Shown: positions 1-10,300 of the stretch, one piece after another
How the letters are laid out: every line of letters starts with the position of its first letter
How positions within the stretch are numbered: position 1 is the stretch's first letter
Assembly (NCBI GenBank): GCA_902729315.2
Contig: LR746276.1
Location: 5,210,669-5,274,668, forward strand
Direction: 5' to 3'
From: Spirodela intermedia
Lineage: Eukaryota > Streptophyta > Magnoliopsida > Alismatales > Araceae
DNA: 64,000 bases
Made by a program: the position numbers and the translations under genes
The notes under the pieces: model-generated
The model's database searches: none
Seen by the model: only the letters and a program-made list of their open reading frames with translations
Told to the model about the DNA's origin: nothing

Positions 1-1310
1 GGAGCTCTATCGCCGCCGTTTGTTGTCTCTACCAACAGAATCGCCGCCTTCTCCCTCCATTGCCGCCGTCCGCCTTCCACCCGTCTCCTTCGTCGCCGTC
101 TACCCCGTTACCGTCTTTCTGCCATTCCCCGTCTCTTTCCACTGTCGCCATCCTACCTCCAGCCTGAGTTACCATCACCTGCCTGCCTAACCGCTGTTGC
201 CTTCGACCCGCCATATTCCAAGTCAGCCACCCAGTCCGACGCCCACGGAGCAATAAGAGCTTAAACCCCGGGAGCTGTGGTTGTGCCATCACCCCCTTAC
301 CAAGATTCATCCCGTCACAGTCCACCGGGTTCATTTGAGTTGGGCCGATACCCGCCAAGTAGCTCCGTCGGACTCGAGTCGTATCCGGGCAAATAGCCAG
401 CCTTCCAGTCTCTCCAGTCTCCTCCGGTCAACGGTCAACGATCGACCCCTCTAACTCAGGTCTCTCTGGTGACTTCTCTCGACAACTAGTACTCTCGACT
501 CTTACTCCTAATAATCACTGCTCTTTTAATGTATTCTTCTCGTAATTGTCACATTTAGTGATCTTTATAAGACAGCCACCTTTCCTTCACATTACGTGTA
601 TCCTATGTTAAGCCAGATTTGTCTTATTGATTACGAGCACCCTACGCATATCAAGTTGCATGTCAGGTTCTTTGTATGCAAGGATAACAAGGTGATATCT
701 TCAATGAATATTGATGTCGATTTAATCATAAAAGTATATCAGAATATGCTCAGATCGGAGATATGCTTCACAGTTCATATACTGATCCCGAATTCACCCA
801 CAGGTTACATTTTTCTATCCTTGCTTCCTGATCAAGCTGAGCATGTGCTGTTTAATGACCGCATGTATTTCAGAGAAGAGGGCTGGTCAACGACTTCATC
901 CAGATTCAGATAGTTCTCGTGAATATCTCGTTTTTCTGCGACTCCAGAAAATTACAGTTTTTCAACCTCGTAAATATTTTTTTATATCCCTGTAAATGCA
1001 AGAATTTAACCAGTGAAGTGCGATATGTTGACGGAACAAGTTCTGAAACATCGTGGTGATTACATTGTCGGTCAAACCTTTGACCCCGGCATACAATAGT
1101 CCGAGAAAACCCAAAACGTGGGAAATTTTACTTCCTGTTTGTTTATTCCGCGTGGGTGCTTCGTCTGTCTCTCTCCCTTCCTCCCTGCCCCCTGTCCAGT
1201 CTCTGTTTAATGCTCTTCGGAGACGAAATCGGTATGATCCGTACCTTCGCGGTGAGTGCCATGAAGAGAAGTTCATGATCACCGCAGATTAGACCTCCTG
1301 CACATTCAAA
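1..1310. other. Left-edge stretch without a supported gene
   Basis: The first 500 bases are rich in CCG/GCC triplets and then become AT-richer. No reading frame shows a family I recognise. A plus-strand open frame at about 605-913 (roughly 100 residues) has ordinary amino-acid composition and could be an exon or transposon remnant, but it has no identifiable splice partners. The rest appears to be promoter and leader sequence for the small gene at 1367. Confidence 0.5.
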
Positions 1311-1312
1311 TC

Positions 1313-1320
1313 TATAAATA
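1313..1320 (+). promoter_or_regulatory. TATA box of the small membrane-protein gene
   Basis: TATAAATA lies 47 bases before the ATG at 1367. That is the expected distance for a short plant 5' leader starting near 1345. The match to the plant TATA consensus is good and supports the ORF at 1367 being a real gene. Confidence 0.65.
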
Positions 1321-1366
1321 TGAATCAAAACTCATCTCTTTGAAACGCGGAAAGAGTTGAAGAACG

Positions 1367-1759
1367 ATGGTCAGGGCCTTGTTATACGCGTATGGTTCGG
1401 GTGCCCATGGCGGCGGCGGCTCAACCTACACAGTCTCCGGGACTCTCCTTCTCTTCTGCATGGTCGTGGCATCTCTATCCATCATTCCAACCATCCTCTT
1501 CGCCTGCGGTCATAGCGAAAGAAAGAAGAGGGAGAAGGAGATGAAGGAGATGAAGAAGAGGGAGAAGGAGATGAAGAAGATGAAGAAGAAGAAGAAGAAG
1601 AAATCTCGCGCCGACGAAAGTGACTACGGTGCAGGCTCTTGGTGCAGTTGCTGTGATGGCGGGGGAGACGGAGGTGGTGACGGTGGCGGCGGTGGCTGCG
1701 GTGGAGGCGGAGGCTGCGGCGGCGGCGGAGGCTGCGGCGGCGGCGGTGGGGCGAGCTAA
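1367..1759 (+). CDS. Small single-pass membrane protein with Lys/Glu-rich and Gly/Cys-rich tail
   Basis: An intronless ORF of 130 residues starts at the first ATG after a good TATA box. Residues 1-22 are Gly/Ser-rich. Residues 25-46 form one clear hydrophobic helix (GTLLLFCMVVASLSIIPTIL) ending in FACGH. Residues 50-80 are a run of Lys, Glu, Met and Arg that should form a highly charged, probably helical segment. The end, from about residue 92, is Gly-rich with regularly placed Cys in repeated GGGGGC-like units. Single-exon plant proteins with one N-terminal membrane span and a low-complexity tail are common, but I cannot assign a function. The opposite strand is also open here (about 125 and 99 residues). 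I read those frames as shadows of low-complexity codons, because promoter, start and hydrophobic helix all favour the plus strand. Confidence 0.65.
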   Translation: MVRALLYAYGSGAHGGGGSTYTVSGTLLLFCMVVASLSIIPTILFACGHSERKKREKEMKEMKKREKEMKKMKKKKKKKSRADESDYGAGSWCSCCDGGGDGGGDGGGGGCGGGGGCGGGGGCGGGGGAS

Positions 1760-4700
1760 TCCTACTTTCCTGGAGCCACATACCGGATCCAGTTTGATTT
1801 GCCCTTGCCCCATCTTCCTCGATACACCGTCAGAGGGACAGAGTTTAGGCAATGGTTGTTCCCCAATTCAGCTGTTAAAAAATCCATACCCAAACCTTTT
1901 TATTCTAAAAAACATATGCATTTTCAAGCCCCAAAAGTCAGCTGGATCGTTGAGGAAGAAATCTTTGACTAGGTTGATCCGGTATCCATCTCTCGCTATC
2001 TCTCCCTAAAGATTTTACGAGTAATACTAAATTAAAATGTCAGACAGGAGCACGTTACATCAAATGCGAGACGGTGTAAGACGTGGCGGTGGTTCCCGGG
2101 AAGGTGACGGTGGCGGCGGCCCAGATGCGGCTGACCTTGGGGCGGCGGCTGTGTGATGGGGATTGATGCACTCTCCTTCCATTAATTGGGTGGGTTGGAT
2201 AAGGATCACGCGAGTTGACTAGTCAAGGCTTCTAGCGGCAAAATGATTCCGTACATTTGACTTAAAAGGTTTAATAATTCAGACAGAAAAATATGTAGAA
2301 TTTTAGACCTTATAAAACCAATAATCTTCAGAATCCGCTAAGAAAAATTGGGCCACGTTTACATTCGTTTTATCTAGAGTTTGGCATAATCTTTCAAGAC
2401 TCCAAATCATTGTGATATCTACTCATTACTATAATGATATCTGCATTGCGGGGATAATAATGTAATATTGCAAATAATTGTTTTATAAATAATAAATGAG
2501 TAACTATTATTCACGGAAAATCTATTCTAGTAATTATTATTCCAAGGACTCTATAGGCTCATATCTAACACTTATTCAGAAGCAATTTACAGTGATTTCC
2601 TTTGCTCTCTTGTACATCAGCGTGGCATTGGTTCTTCCGATTGTTGGATTCAACCTTCTATTATGCTCCAAGACAATCCTAAGAGAATTCAATTTTCTTC
2701 CCGTGTAACACTACATAGAAATTCATCATCACCATTGCAATCATAAAACATAGAATAGGAACCAATCTTAACCTTGTTCTTAAACCTATTAAATATTTAA
2801 ATTTGAGCATAAGGCTTTGCCTTGAACAAATAAGTTAAATTTAACCAAAAAAGTGTTTCACTTGAACAATATTTCCATTATTTTGGTTTGGTTGGAAGAT
2901 TGTTCCAACCTAGATAGGCTTTGACTTTTTGTACCCTAATCCATTGTCCCTTCTAATCCCCACAGTCTAACTTTTATGTAAGCAACAGGAGTTCAAAATA
3001 TTTGATTTCCAACATCTATTTGATGAACAAGCCTCCATGCTTGAGATCAATTTTCTACTATTACCTTCATCTTTGAAGTCACCTTTGGCTAGTTAAACCT
3101 TCAGGTATTTGATGAAAATCCAGTGCCAAAGGTGGACTCGATTTAAATAGAAAATTGGGTCTTTAAAATCATCAAAAACTCTAGTGCAGAATATGAGAAA
3201 AAAAAAAAAAAAAGTCATTATAGGCATAGAGACTCAATGAGATTTTAAGAGTAGTTCATAAAAGAGATGAAAGGTTCCACACAAATGAGATCACCCTTCA
3301 AATTTCTTGGAACAAACACGAGGGTCCAAAACCCTAAAGAGATAGAAAGGGAAGGATTTCTTGAATTACATTTTCAGGGTTAACTATATTTTGGCATTCA
3401 CTTCTACGTCTTTCATGAACAAATGAAGATAAATGAATTAATTTTATTGAGAATATACTAGCCCACGGGTACAGATGCTCTTTAAAATATTAGTCCCACC
3501 AATAACAAAATTAAATCAAATGTTACAATCAATTATGCACTGCAGGAATTGCAATGTTGCTACATTTTTTGTCGCCAGAATTATTAGAACGATACTATAG
3601 TTTTAGATTTAATATTGTCTTTCTATATACAATAGTTTGAGATTTAGTTTGAAATTTATATACGCTTGTGTCTAAATTTCTCCCATCAACATTCAATGCT
3701 ATTTTCACATTTCGGTGCTCTACTGTCTACTCGTGTGCGTACTAATTTGTTAGATGATATCCCTACTCTAAATGGAAACAGATTTCATGAGTGAGATGAA
3801 AAGAAATAATTGACATTATATTTCATAGAGTTTGACTCTATCTAGCATGAAAAAGAACCTTCTAAGCGTGTGGATGATGCAAGTCAAACCCAATCAGATT
3901 TGTAGGAATAGTGGGAGAAATTTAACCTTTTAAATCTAATGTTCATGTAAGCCAATATTAATTAATATATATATATATATTAAAGGATAAATTCTATTTT
4001 TTAAGTTGGCTAAGAACTTCCTTGAAGCAGATGAAAAATAATTTTAACATTCTCATAAAACATTGGCCAGCACATTTTGTCAAAGGTATCATCCCTGAAG
4101 TGGATCTTCTAAGCAATGGGTGCACATTATAAAATGAGCAATTTTCCTTGTCCAATCCACCATCTTGGGAGCTCATCCAGCTACCTTAAATAAAATTTAA
4201 AAAATTATCGTCTAATACGGAAAAGCAAATTATTGACAGGAAAATGAAACACGCAAGCAGAGTGAAGAAGAACCGTTCCTCGTCTTTGAGAATAGTTTAG
4301 ATGGAATAGGGCCTGAATCAAGGCATATACAAAAGCTTACAGACCAGACCTTCACCTTTAAGATCTGTGAACAACCAAAAAAAAATCAAATTGTCTTATT
4401 GTAATTCAATATGAGGGCATACTATCAGAGAATATCATAGTCGCCATCCTTGAAATATTATTTTCATTAAAACGAACTTGTCTAGTCTTTAGAGGGGAGA
4501 AAATTCTTTCGAAGGTCTCACAGGGAAATCATACGGTCCTTAATTAAATCACGAACCAAGTTCCCTTGTTCAGTACCGATTTGGGGAGTCAAGAAGTTCC
4601 AATTTCGTCTGTGATGAATACATTCCCTCTTAATGAAATAAAATATCCTTAATGGTTGATTTTTACCAACTGACGTTCTTAAATAAAGCAAATATATATT

Positions 4701-5770
4701 TGACATAAGTTAAATCTATAAATGATACAATCTTAATAAACCAACCAGAAATCTCTGATTGTGTTAAAAAAAAATTATTTATTTCCAAAATGGATGAATA
4801 AAATATTTCCCTGCGTGTCCTAATAAGCTTCCTCTTGTAATAGTCATGATTATAAATAGATAGTCCCTTACCACAAATTTATCTATAACCTTTCAGAAGA
4901 CTGTAAATGTTGCGCAGCATCACACTACTTGATATAGAAGGAAAAAGGTCCTAAGCATCTGAAGCTATACCCAATGATTCAACCTATTATCATGATTCAA
5001 ACAGGCAATTTATCCACGTTCTCAACGTTCCAATTTAATCCGTACCACTAATTCCATATGAATCTCGAAGAGCATTTTCGAGAGAAACCCTTGGAGATTC
5101 CTGGTTATGTATTCAGTTTGCGTGAAAATGGAAAGTTTGTAGAGAAATTTGTGTTATTGGAGGAATTCGGGATATTGATACTTTTGAGTAAGACCACTAT
5201 GCTTCTTTGGCACCAGAAAATTAGACTAAAAGCACCATAAAAGGAAGAAAGATTAAATTGGTTGAATTCATCAGGCATAAATGCTCAAGAAGCAATAAAA
5301 TCTCCAGGTCCAAGCATATTTGAGGCCGCATGTAAGTAATAGTCAAATGAAGAGTCTACAGAACAGGAGATGCTATAGCACACTTGCTATCATAATCGTT
5401 GAAAGATCAGATCACATGGGACATACTTTCGCATGATAGTATAAACACAACATGGTAGTACTCGGACTTCCATTGGACTGCTCATCAAGTTAGTTCGACA
5501 AGTGTGAAGTAAGGGCAGGGACCTTATCAGCCATCACAGTTAGCTGCTAGAGGAAGTAAGAAAAGACACAGCACATGACACCCAAACAGACTTCCGGATG
5601 CATTTCTTAATGGTTATGATGTTCCAACTGATGAACGCATCACCATCCACAATCACAATTTTACAATTCCCATTCAGCAGAAAACATCAGGACCGGTAAA
5701 TACCCGTTCACCCATAGCAGACACATGGAAAACAGCATCAATCAGCCAGAAGGAAAGAGTCACCGTCTTC
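1760..5770. other. AT-rich intergenic stretch
   Basis: About 4 kb without a supported gene. It holds a short GC-rich patch (about 2070-2160), a poly-A run near 3198, a short TA repeat near 3968 and scattered short open frames of no more than about 70 codons without recognisable domains. The right end, from about 5400, should include the 3' untranslated region of the minus-strand NF-YC gene. No tRNA, transposase or polymerase motif was seen. Confidence 0.5.
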
Positions 5771-5846
5771 TTACTCTGCATGTTTTGCTGCCCTCCAAAT
5801 GTAATCAAAGGAGAAAAGGCATCTCCAGTTCTGACCTGCACACGAG

Positions 5847-6368
5847 CTACTGCTGGACGTAGTAGTAAGCCAATTGGTCGCCGGAGGGCGCCCCAAGGGC
5901 ACGAGGGATGACGTCGTCCCGTGTATCCTCACGAGGGACGATATCGACGAGGAAGTCGAAGACGTCCGTGCGGGTGATGGCGGCAGCGATGTCATTCTTC
6001 TGGAGGGTGCGGCGCTTGTTCTCTTCGGCGTGGGCCCAGGAGCGGTGGGTGAGGTCGAGGATGAACATCTCGCAGGCGCGGGCGAAGACCACGGGGGCCT
6101 CCGCGGCAATCATCCGCACATCCTCGTCCGCCTTCATGATCTTCTTGATGCGGGCCAGCGGCAGGCTGTGGTTCTTAAAGTCGGTAGTCTGCTCGATCTC
6201 CCGGTACTGATCCGCCCAGAACATCTGCAGCTGCTGCTGTTGCTGCTGTTGATGCTGCTGCTGGTAGATGTGCTGGTAAGCACCGTACGGCCCGCCCGCC
6301 GGCGCGCCGTACGGCATCGTCGCTGCCACCCCGATCGCCGGGTGCCCTACGTGATCCTTCTGCTCCAT
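5847..6368 (-). CDS. NF-YC: Nuclear factor Y subunit C (CCAAT-binding histone-fold factor)
   Basis: A single-exon gene of 173 residues. NF-YC dimerises with NF-YB through a histone fold, and the pair recruits NF-YA (or CCT proteins in plants) to CCAAT promoters in the nucleus. Residues 36-49 are Gln-rich. Residues 50-150 are the conserved core, beginning [18 protein letters not shown], followed by [19 protein letters not shown] (residues 69-87), the [16 protein letters not shown] stretch and [15 protein letters not shown] chose the ATG at 6368; the frame is open a little further upstream but without another ATG. The protein stops at AYYYVQQ, shortly after the core. Many plant NF-YCs carry a longer Pro/Gln-rich C-terminus, so this is a short form. 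The frame closes with TAG and no clear intron is present. Family assignment is secure; the exact paralogue is not. Confidence 0.93.
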   Translation of the reverse strand: MEQKDHVGHPAIGVAATMPYGAPAGGPYGAYQHIYQQQHQQQQQQQLQMFWADQYREIEQTTDFKNHSLPLARIKKIMKADEDVRMIAAEAPVVFARACEMFILDLTHRSWAHAEENKRRTLQKNDIAAAITRTDVFDFLVDIVPREDTRDDVIPRALGAPSGDQLAYYYVQQ

Positions 6369-6740
6369 CACCTTCCCCAAAACAAACTAAACAAAGCAAA
6401 AACCATAACAAAAAACCGTCAATAACAAGCTCTTCCCTCCACGAAGAAGAACAACAACAACAAGATTCGTGAGAGATAAGATACAATCCCGACCTGATTG
6501 ACTGGGGAAGGGATTCAATCGGCCGTCCTCTCCTCCTTCTGACGCTAGTCCAAGCCTAATTGTCGAGGTGTCCACCCTTCTGCGTGCGCCCGACGGAAAT
6601 GACCAGGTTTAGATCAGAAACCCTAGGTTTAGATCAGAACCGGAGCTCGATCTGATGCCTCGACCTCCTCCGCCTTCATCCTCTCTTCCCTCCTGCAATT
6701 TGCAATTGGGGGAGGAAGAAGCAGCGTAGTGCCCACTTCC
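6369..6740 (-). other. Leader and promoter of the NF-YC gene
   Basis: Upstream (to the right) of the NF-YC start lies a CAA-rich leader. CAATCAG followed by GTCGGG at about 6490-6505 on the minus strand could be a leader splice donor. Two copies of a TTTAGATCAGA-type repeat sit at about 6607-6640. No TATA box is obvious. Assignment as promoter rests only on position. Confidence 0.35.
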
Positions 6741-6900
6741 CGAGGAGGGGCATTTTGGGGAGTGAGTGGAAATATACTATATTGGACCTTTTGAATGGGC
6801 TTGGTAGACCCAGAGGCTGGCCCATTCTGTCGGGCCTGGAGAAAAGTCAGCCCAGCCCGAACCCCACCGAGCCCGATCCAAGCATTTCTGGGTTCTCTCT

Positions 6901-6967
6901 CCCTCTCCCCTCCCTCTCTCTATCTATCTATCTATATATATATATATATATCTCTCTCTCTCTCTCT
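6901..6967. repeat. Compound CT / TCTA / TA microsatellite
   Basis: A CT run passes into TCTA units, then a TA run, then CT again. It lies between the NF-YC promoter and the 3' end of the KH gene. Confidence 0.9.
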
Positions 6968-7355
6968 TCAAAGACAAACCGACACTCACTCATGCCAGGG
7001 AGCGTCTGCTATGAATTACAAGCCATATGAACAGTCAGCCTTCTGTACCAGAACAGGGCAGCAAGGACTCCCTCACTCACAGTTGAAATCTTCATCACAT
7101 ACTGCACCAAAAAGAGGACCAGAATATCACACACACCCACTCACACCCCCATACAACCCTTTCAATCTATTACTTTACACACCACAACCACACCCATCAT
7201 CATCATCACCATCGTCATCATCACATCAAACCAGCCGATCCCCCGCGGTTGACACAGGCTGCCAGCCGCCACTGCCGCCGTCGAGGCGGCAAACCGCCAT
7301 CTGGGCATCGGCGGAGATTTCCGAAATTGGAAGGGAGAAGAAGAAGCTGATGATG

Positions 7356-10300
7356 CTAGCTCCGAGTCTTTGCTCTCTTCAAGCCCAGGCTGTCATGGAA
7401 GGGAGAGCTTGGCCCGCTGGAGCCCTCCTCCCGAAGCGTGCCGTTCAATAAGGCCAGCTCCCTCAGCTGATGCTTCTTGAAGAGATCGTGGGTTTCATCC
7501 TGCATCCATGAGTGTGGGCAGATGAGATTACAATGATGATAATGATGATGATGATGATGATGATGGTATATGATTGTGATACCATGGGTTTCAGCAACTC
7601 TTCGAGAACCTCGCGAGCTTGCATCAGGCGGGCATCGACAAACTCGGCCGGCAGCTCGGCCTCAACGAGGATATGGAGGGACTCATTCAGATGCTCGTAC
7701 CCAGGTTTTCCCCGCATCATTTCTTCCTGCCGGAGAAATTAAGGGAATCATTAAAATTCGTGGCATATTATCAATAATCATATGACGATGAAAGAAAAGG
7801 AAGGACTCCAGAGCACACCAGGAAATATCAATTCGCTCACGACCCACTAATGATGGTAATTATTTCCATCTTGGGAAAACATTATTATAGTAAAGCAATG
7901 TGGGTAATCTATGGAATAATAATTAAAACGAGTAATTATCCGAGCTGGGTCGTCATGCTTTTTTTTTAATATAATCTTACTCTAGCTAGGATATCATATG
8001 ATCCCAAACGAAGAGAAAGGACTCTTGAGTAGGAGGGAGCATTTCTTGTCAATATATTTTCCCTTGATTTCTTTGCGACTTGCTAAAATACAGCATTATC
8101 TCCACCTGGGGAAAAGACTATGGTACCAAAAATAGTAAGAAATTTAGATTACCCGAGCTGGGTCTTTGATGCTGCCCCGGCCACGGATCAGAATGCGGCA
8201 CTCTGTGATCGCTTCCACCCTCTTCAAGGAGTTCCCTCGTGGGCCGAGAAGCCGCCCGACAAAGTTGTACTGAAAGAAGTGAGCTCCTCAGGCCTTGGTT
8301 CAAAAAAGGGACTTCTTGGGCTGAATTCAGACAGAAGGTGAAGAACGAACCATGGGATATCTGTCAACGGGGACATCCACCCTGATCGTCTTCTTCACAA
8401 TGAGTGCAGAGGAAGTGCCCTGTGCACCAGACCAGCCATTCCAAGATGGAGACTGTAATAGTCCCAGCCTCTGCAGGTTTTCACTCAAGATGTCAGCCAG
8501 GGAAGAGAGATGGAACAGGTGACATCAAGATATTTCTAATGAGGGATTCTGTCTGATGTTGTCGGAGTACAAAACCTAAGGATTCTACAACACTGGAAGA
8601 GTTAAAAAAGAGAATTTTCGAACGAAATTGGTCAAAACAGAAATATGATTTAAGAAATTCTGAATTGTCATCAAGTGACAGAGAATGACACAAAATAAAA
8701 AGAGGATTTATCAACATATCATCAAGTGATATGTTCTTTATGCATTTTTTAATTGGTTTTGCATAGCTCTTGGACCCTGTCCCTAGCAAGCCAGCTTTAC
8801 ACGCATGAGTTCCCTTCTAGGGGCTCCATCTGTTCATGAGAAAATGTTAATGTGGAGATGAAAACATGGATTCATAAACAATGTCCTGATGTTAAATTGA
8901 CGACATTTTACTCGATAAAGTGTTTGCCAAGGCCGAATACACTGCCTGCTGAAGATGTAACCCCCCCGCCCCCCCCAAAAAAAAAGTGAGGTTAAACAAT
9001 AATCTCTTGAACAGAGTCAATGCCTGAACATGAAAACTATCACACGAACAAGTGCACCAAGAAGGAGACAGATCGAATAAAATTCAGCATGTGATCATCA
9101 AATGACACAATTTTACGAATGTGGGAGCATTTGAAAACATTTCAGAAACCTTAGCAAAAGGAAAGTTGACTAATTCAGATCATTCTGAGAGATGTGCCAT
9201 GAATGCTATGAGTTGTTTTAAAAAATAAAATAGCAAAAAGAATTGTCAACCCAAAGTTAGCATGATGAGAAACTGTGTCAAGGGCTCAGCCACATAAATA
9301 GAAATGGCATCGGCATGAAATGTCCGAGTGGCATCAACGACGATTCTGGAGATCAGGACAAGTACATAAAAAAGAAAATTATGTTAATGGTTAGCGTCCA
9401 TACTTCTGATTGAAATGGAGACCACCCATTCACATCACCAGCTTGCCCATTTGAAAACAATCCTCCACTACTCTGTGAACTACCAAGGTCAAGCCCACTT
9501 TGGTCTAAAAGTGGTCCATTCCCCAACAGTATTGTTACACGCAAAATTTCTGCTTCAAAAGCCAAGTCCAAGCATAAGATGCAGCAGTTAGCAATTGTTG
9601 ATAAATTAGTTGCCACAAAATAGGGCAGACAATAACGCCCAATCATGTATGTTAGTCTACACAAATTCGAAGCATTACCAAGCCTGCACTATTTTGAAAT
9701 TCCTCAAAGAAATTGTACAAGAGCGACTCACATTTATAGAAAAATATGCAACGTAGGAATATCACTTTTGAGATCACATGTCTTCGGTTAAAAATAACGA
9801 ACACTAGCTTATATTGACTTCAAAAGATTTATTGATGCAGCCAAAAAGACTCAAGTTAGTAAAGCGTACTCAAGTTAGTGGGCAAATGCCATAATCAACA
9901 TGGAACGAAAATATAAATGTAATAGGGAAACCAAGAATGATAGGGCATGCTTCTAAATCTAAAACATAAGCTACAACAGTCTGGAATTTATCACTAGGGA
10001 TTGTCATCTTCTTACAACACACTACAAGTTGGACCCATAAATCAGTTATGGCCACTCAAAAGTTTATATTCATGGATTAGATCGGCAGAATCAGACAGAA
10101 CCCAGTTGACCTTCAAATAACCTATTACATCGGTTCATCTTCTCTTCTTCTTGCATTACTTCTTCCATTTATCACTCTGCACACAAATCCTTCTTTTGCT
10201 GAAAAAGCAGATAAGATCCTAATTTCGAATCCATAGTCATAGTTTTCACTTGACCGAATTCTGCCCGAGTCTGATCATACGCACCTTTTCTTCAAGGTCA

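Noticed and set aside
1475-1852. Two minus-strand frames opposite the small membrane-protein gene
   Set aside because: They are Ser/Arg- or Ala-rich translations of the antisense of the Lys/Gly repeats. The TATA box and hydrophobic helix support the plus strand.
5874-6425. Long plus-strand open frame opposite NF-YC
   Set aside because: It is the antisense shadow of the conserved NF-YC coding sequence; GC-rich codons keep the opposite frame open.
6795-7451. 218-codon plus-strand open frame
   Set aside because: It crosses a CT/TA microsatellite and the antisense of the last KH exon. Composition is Ser/Pro-rich without a domain.
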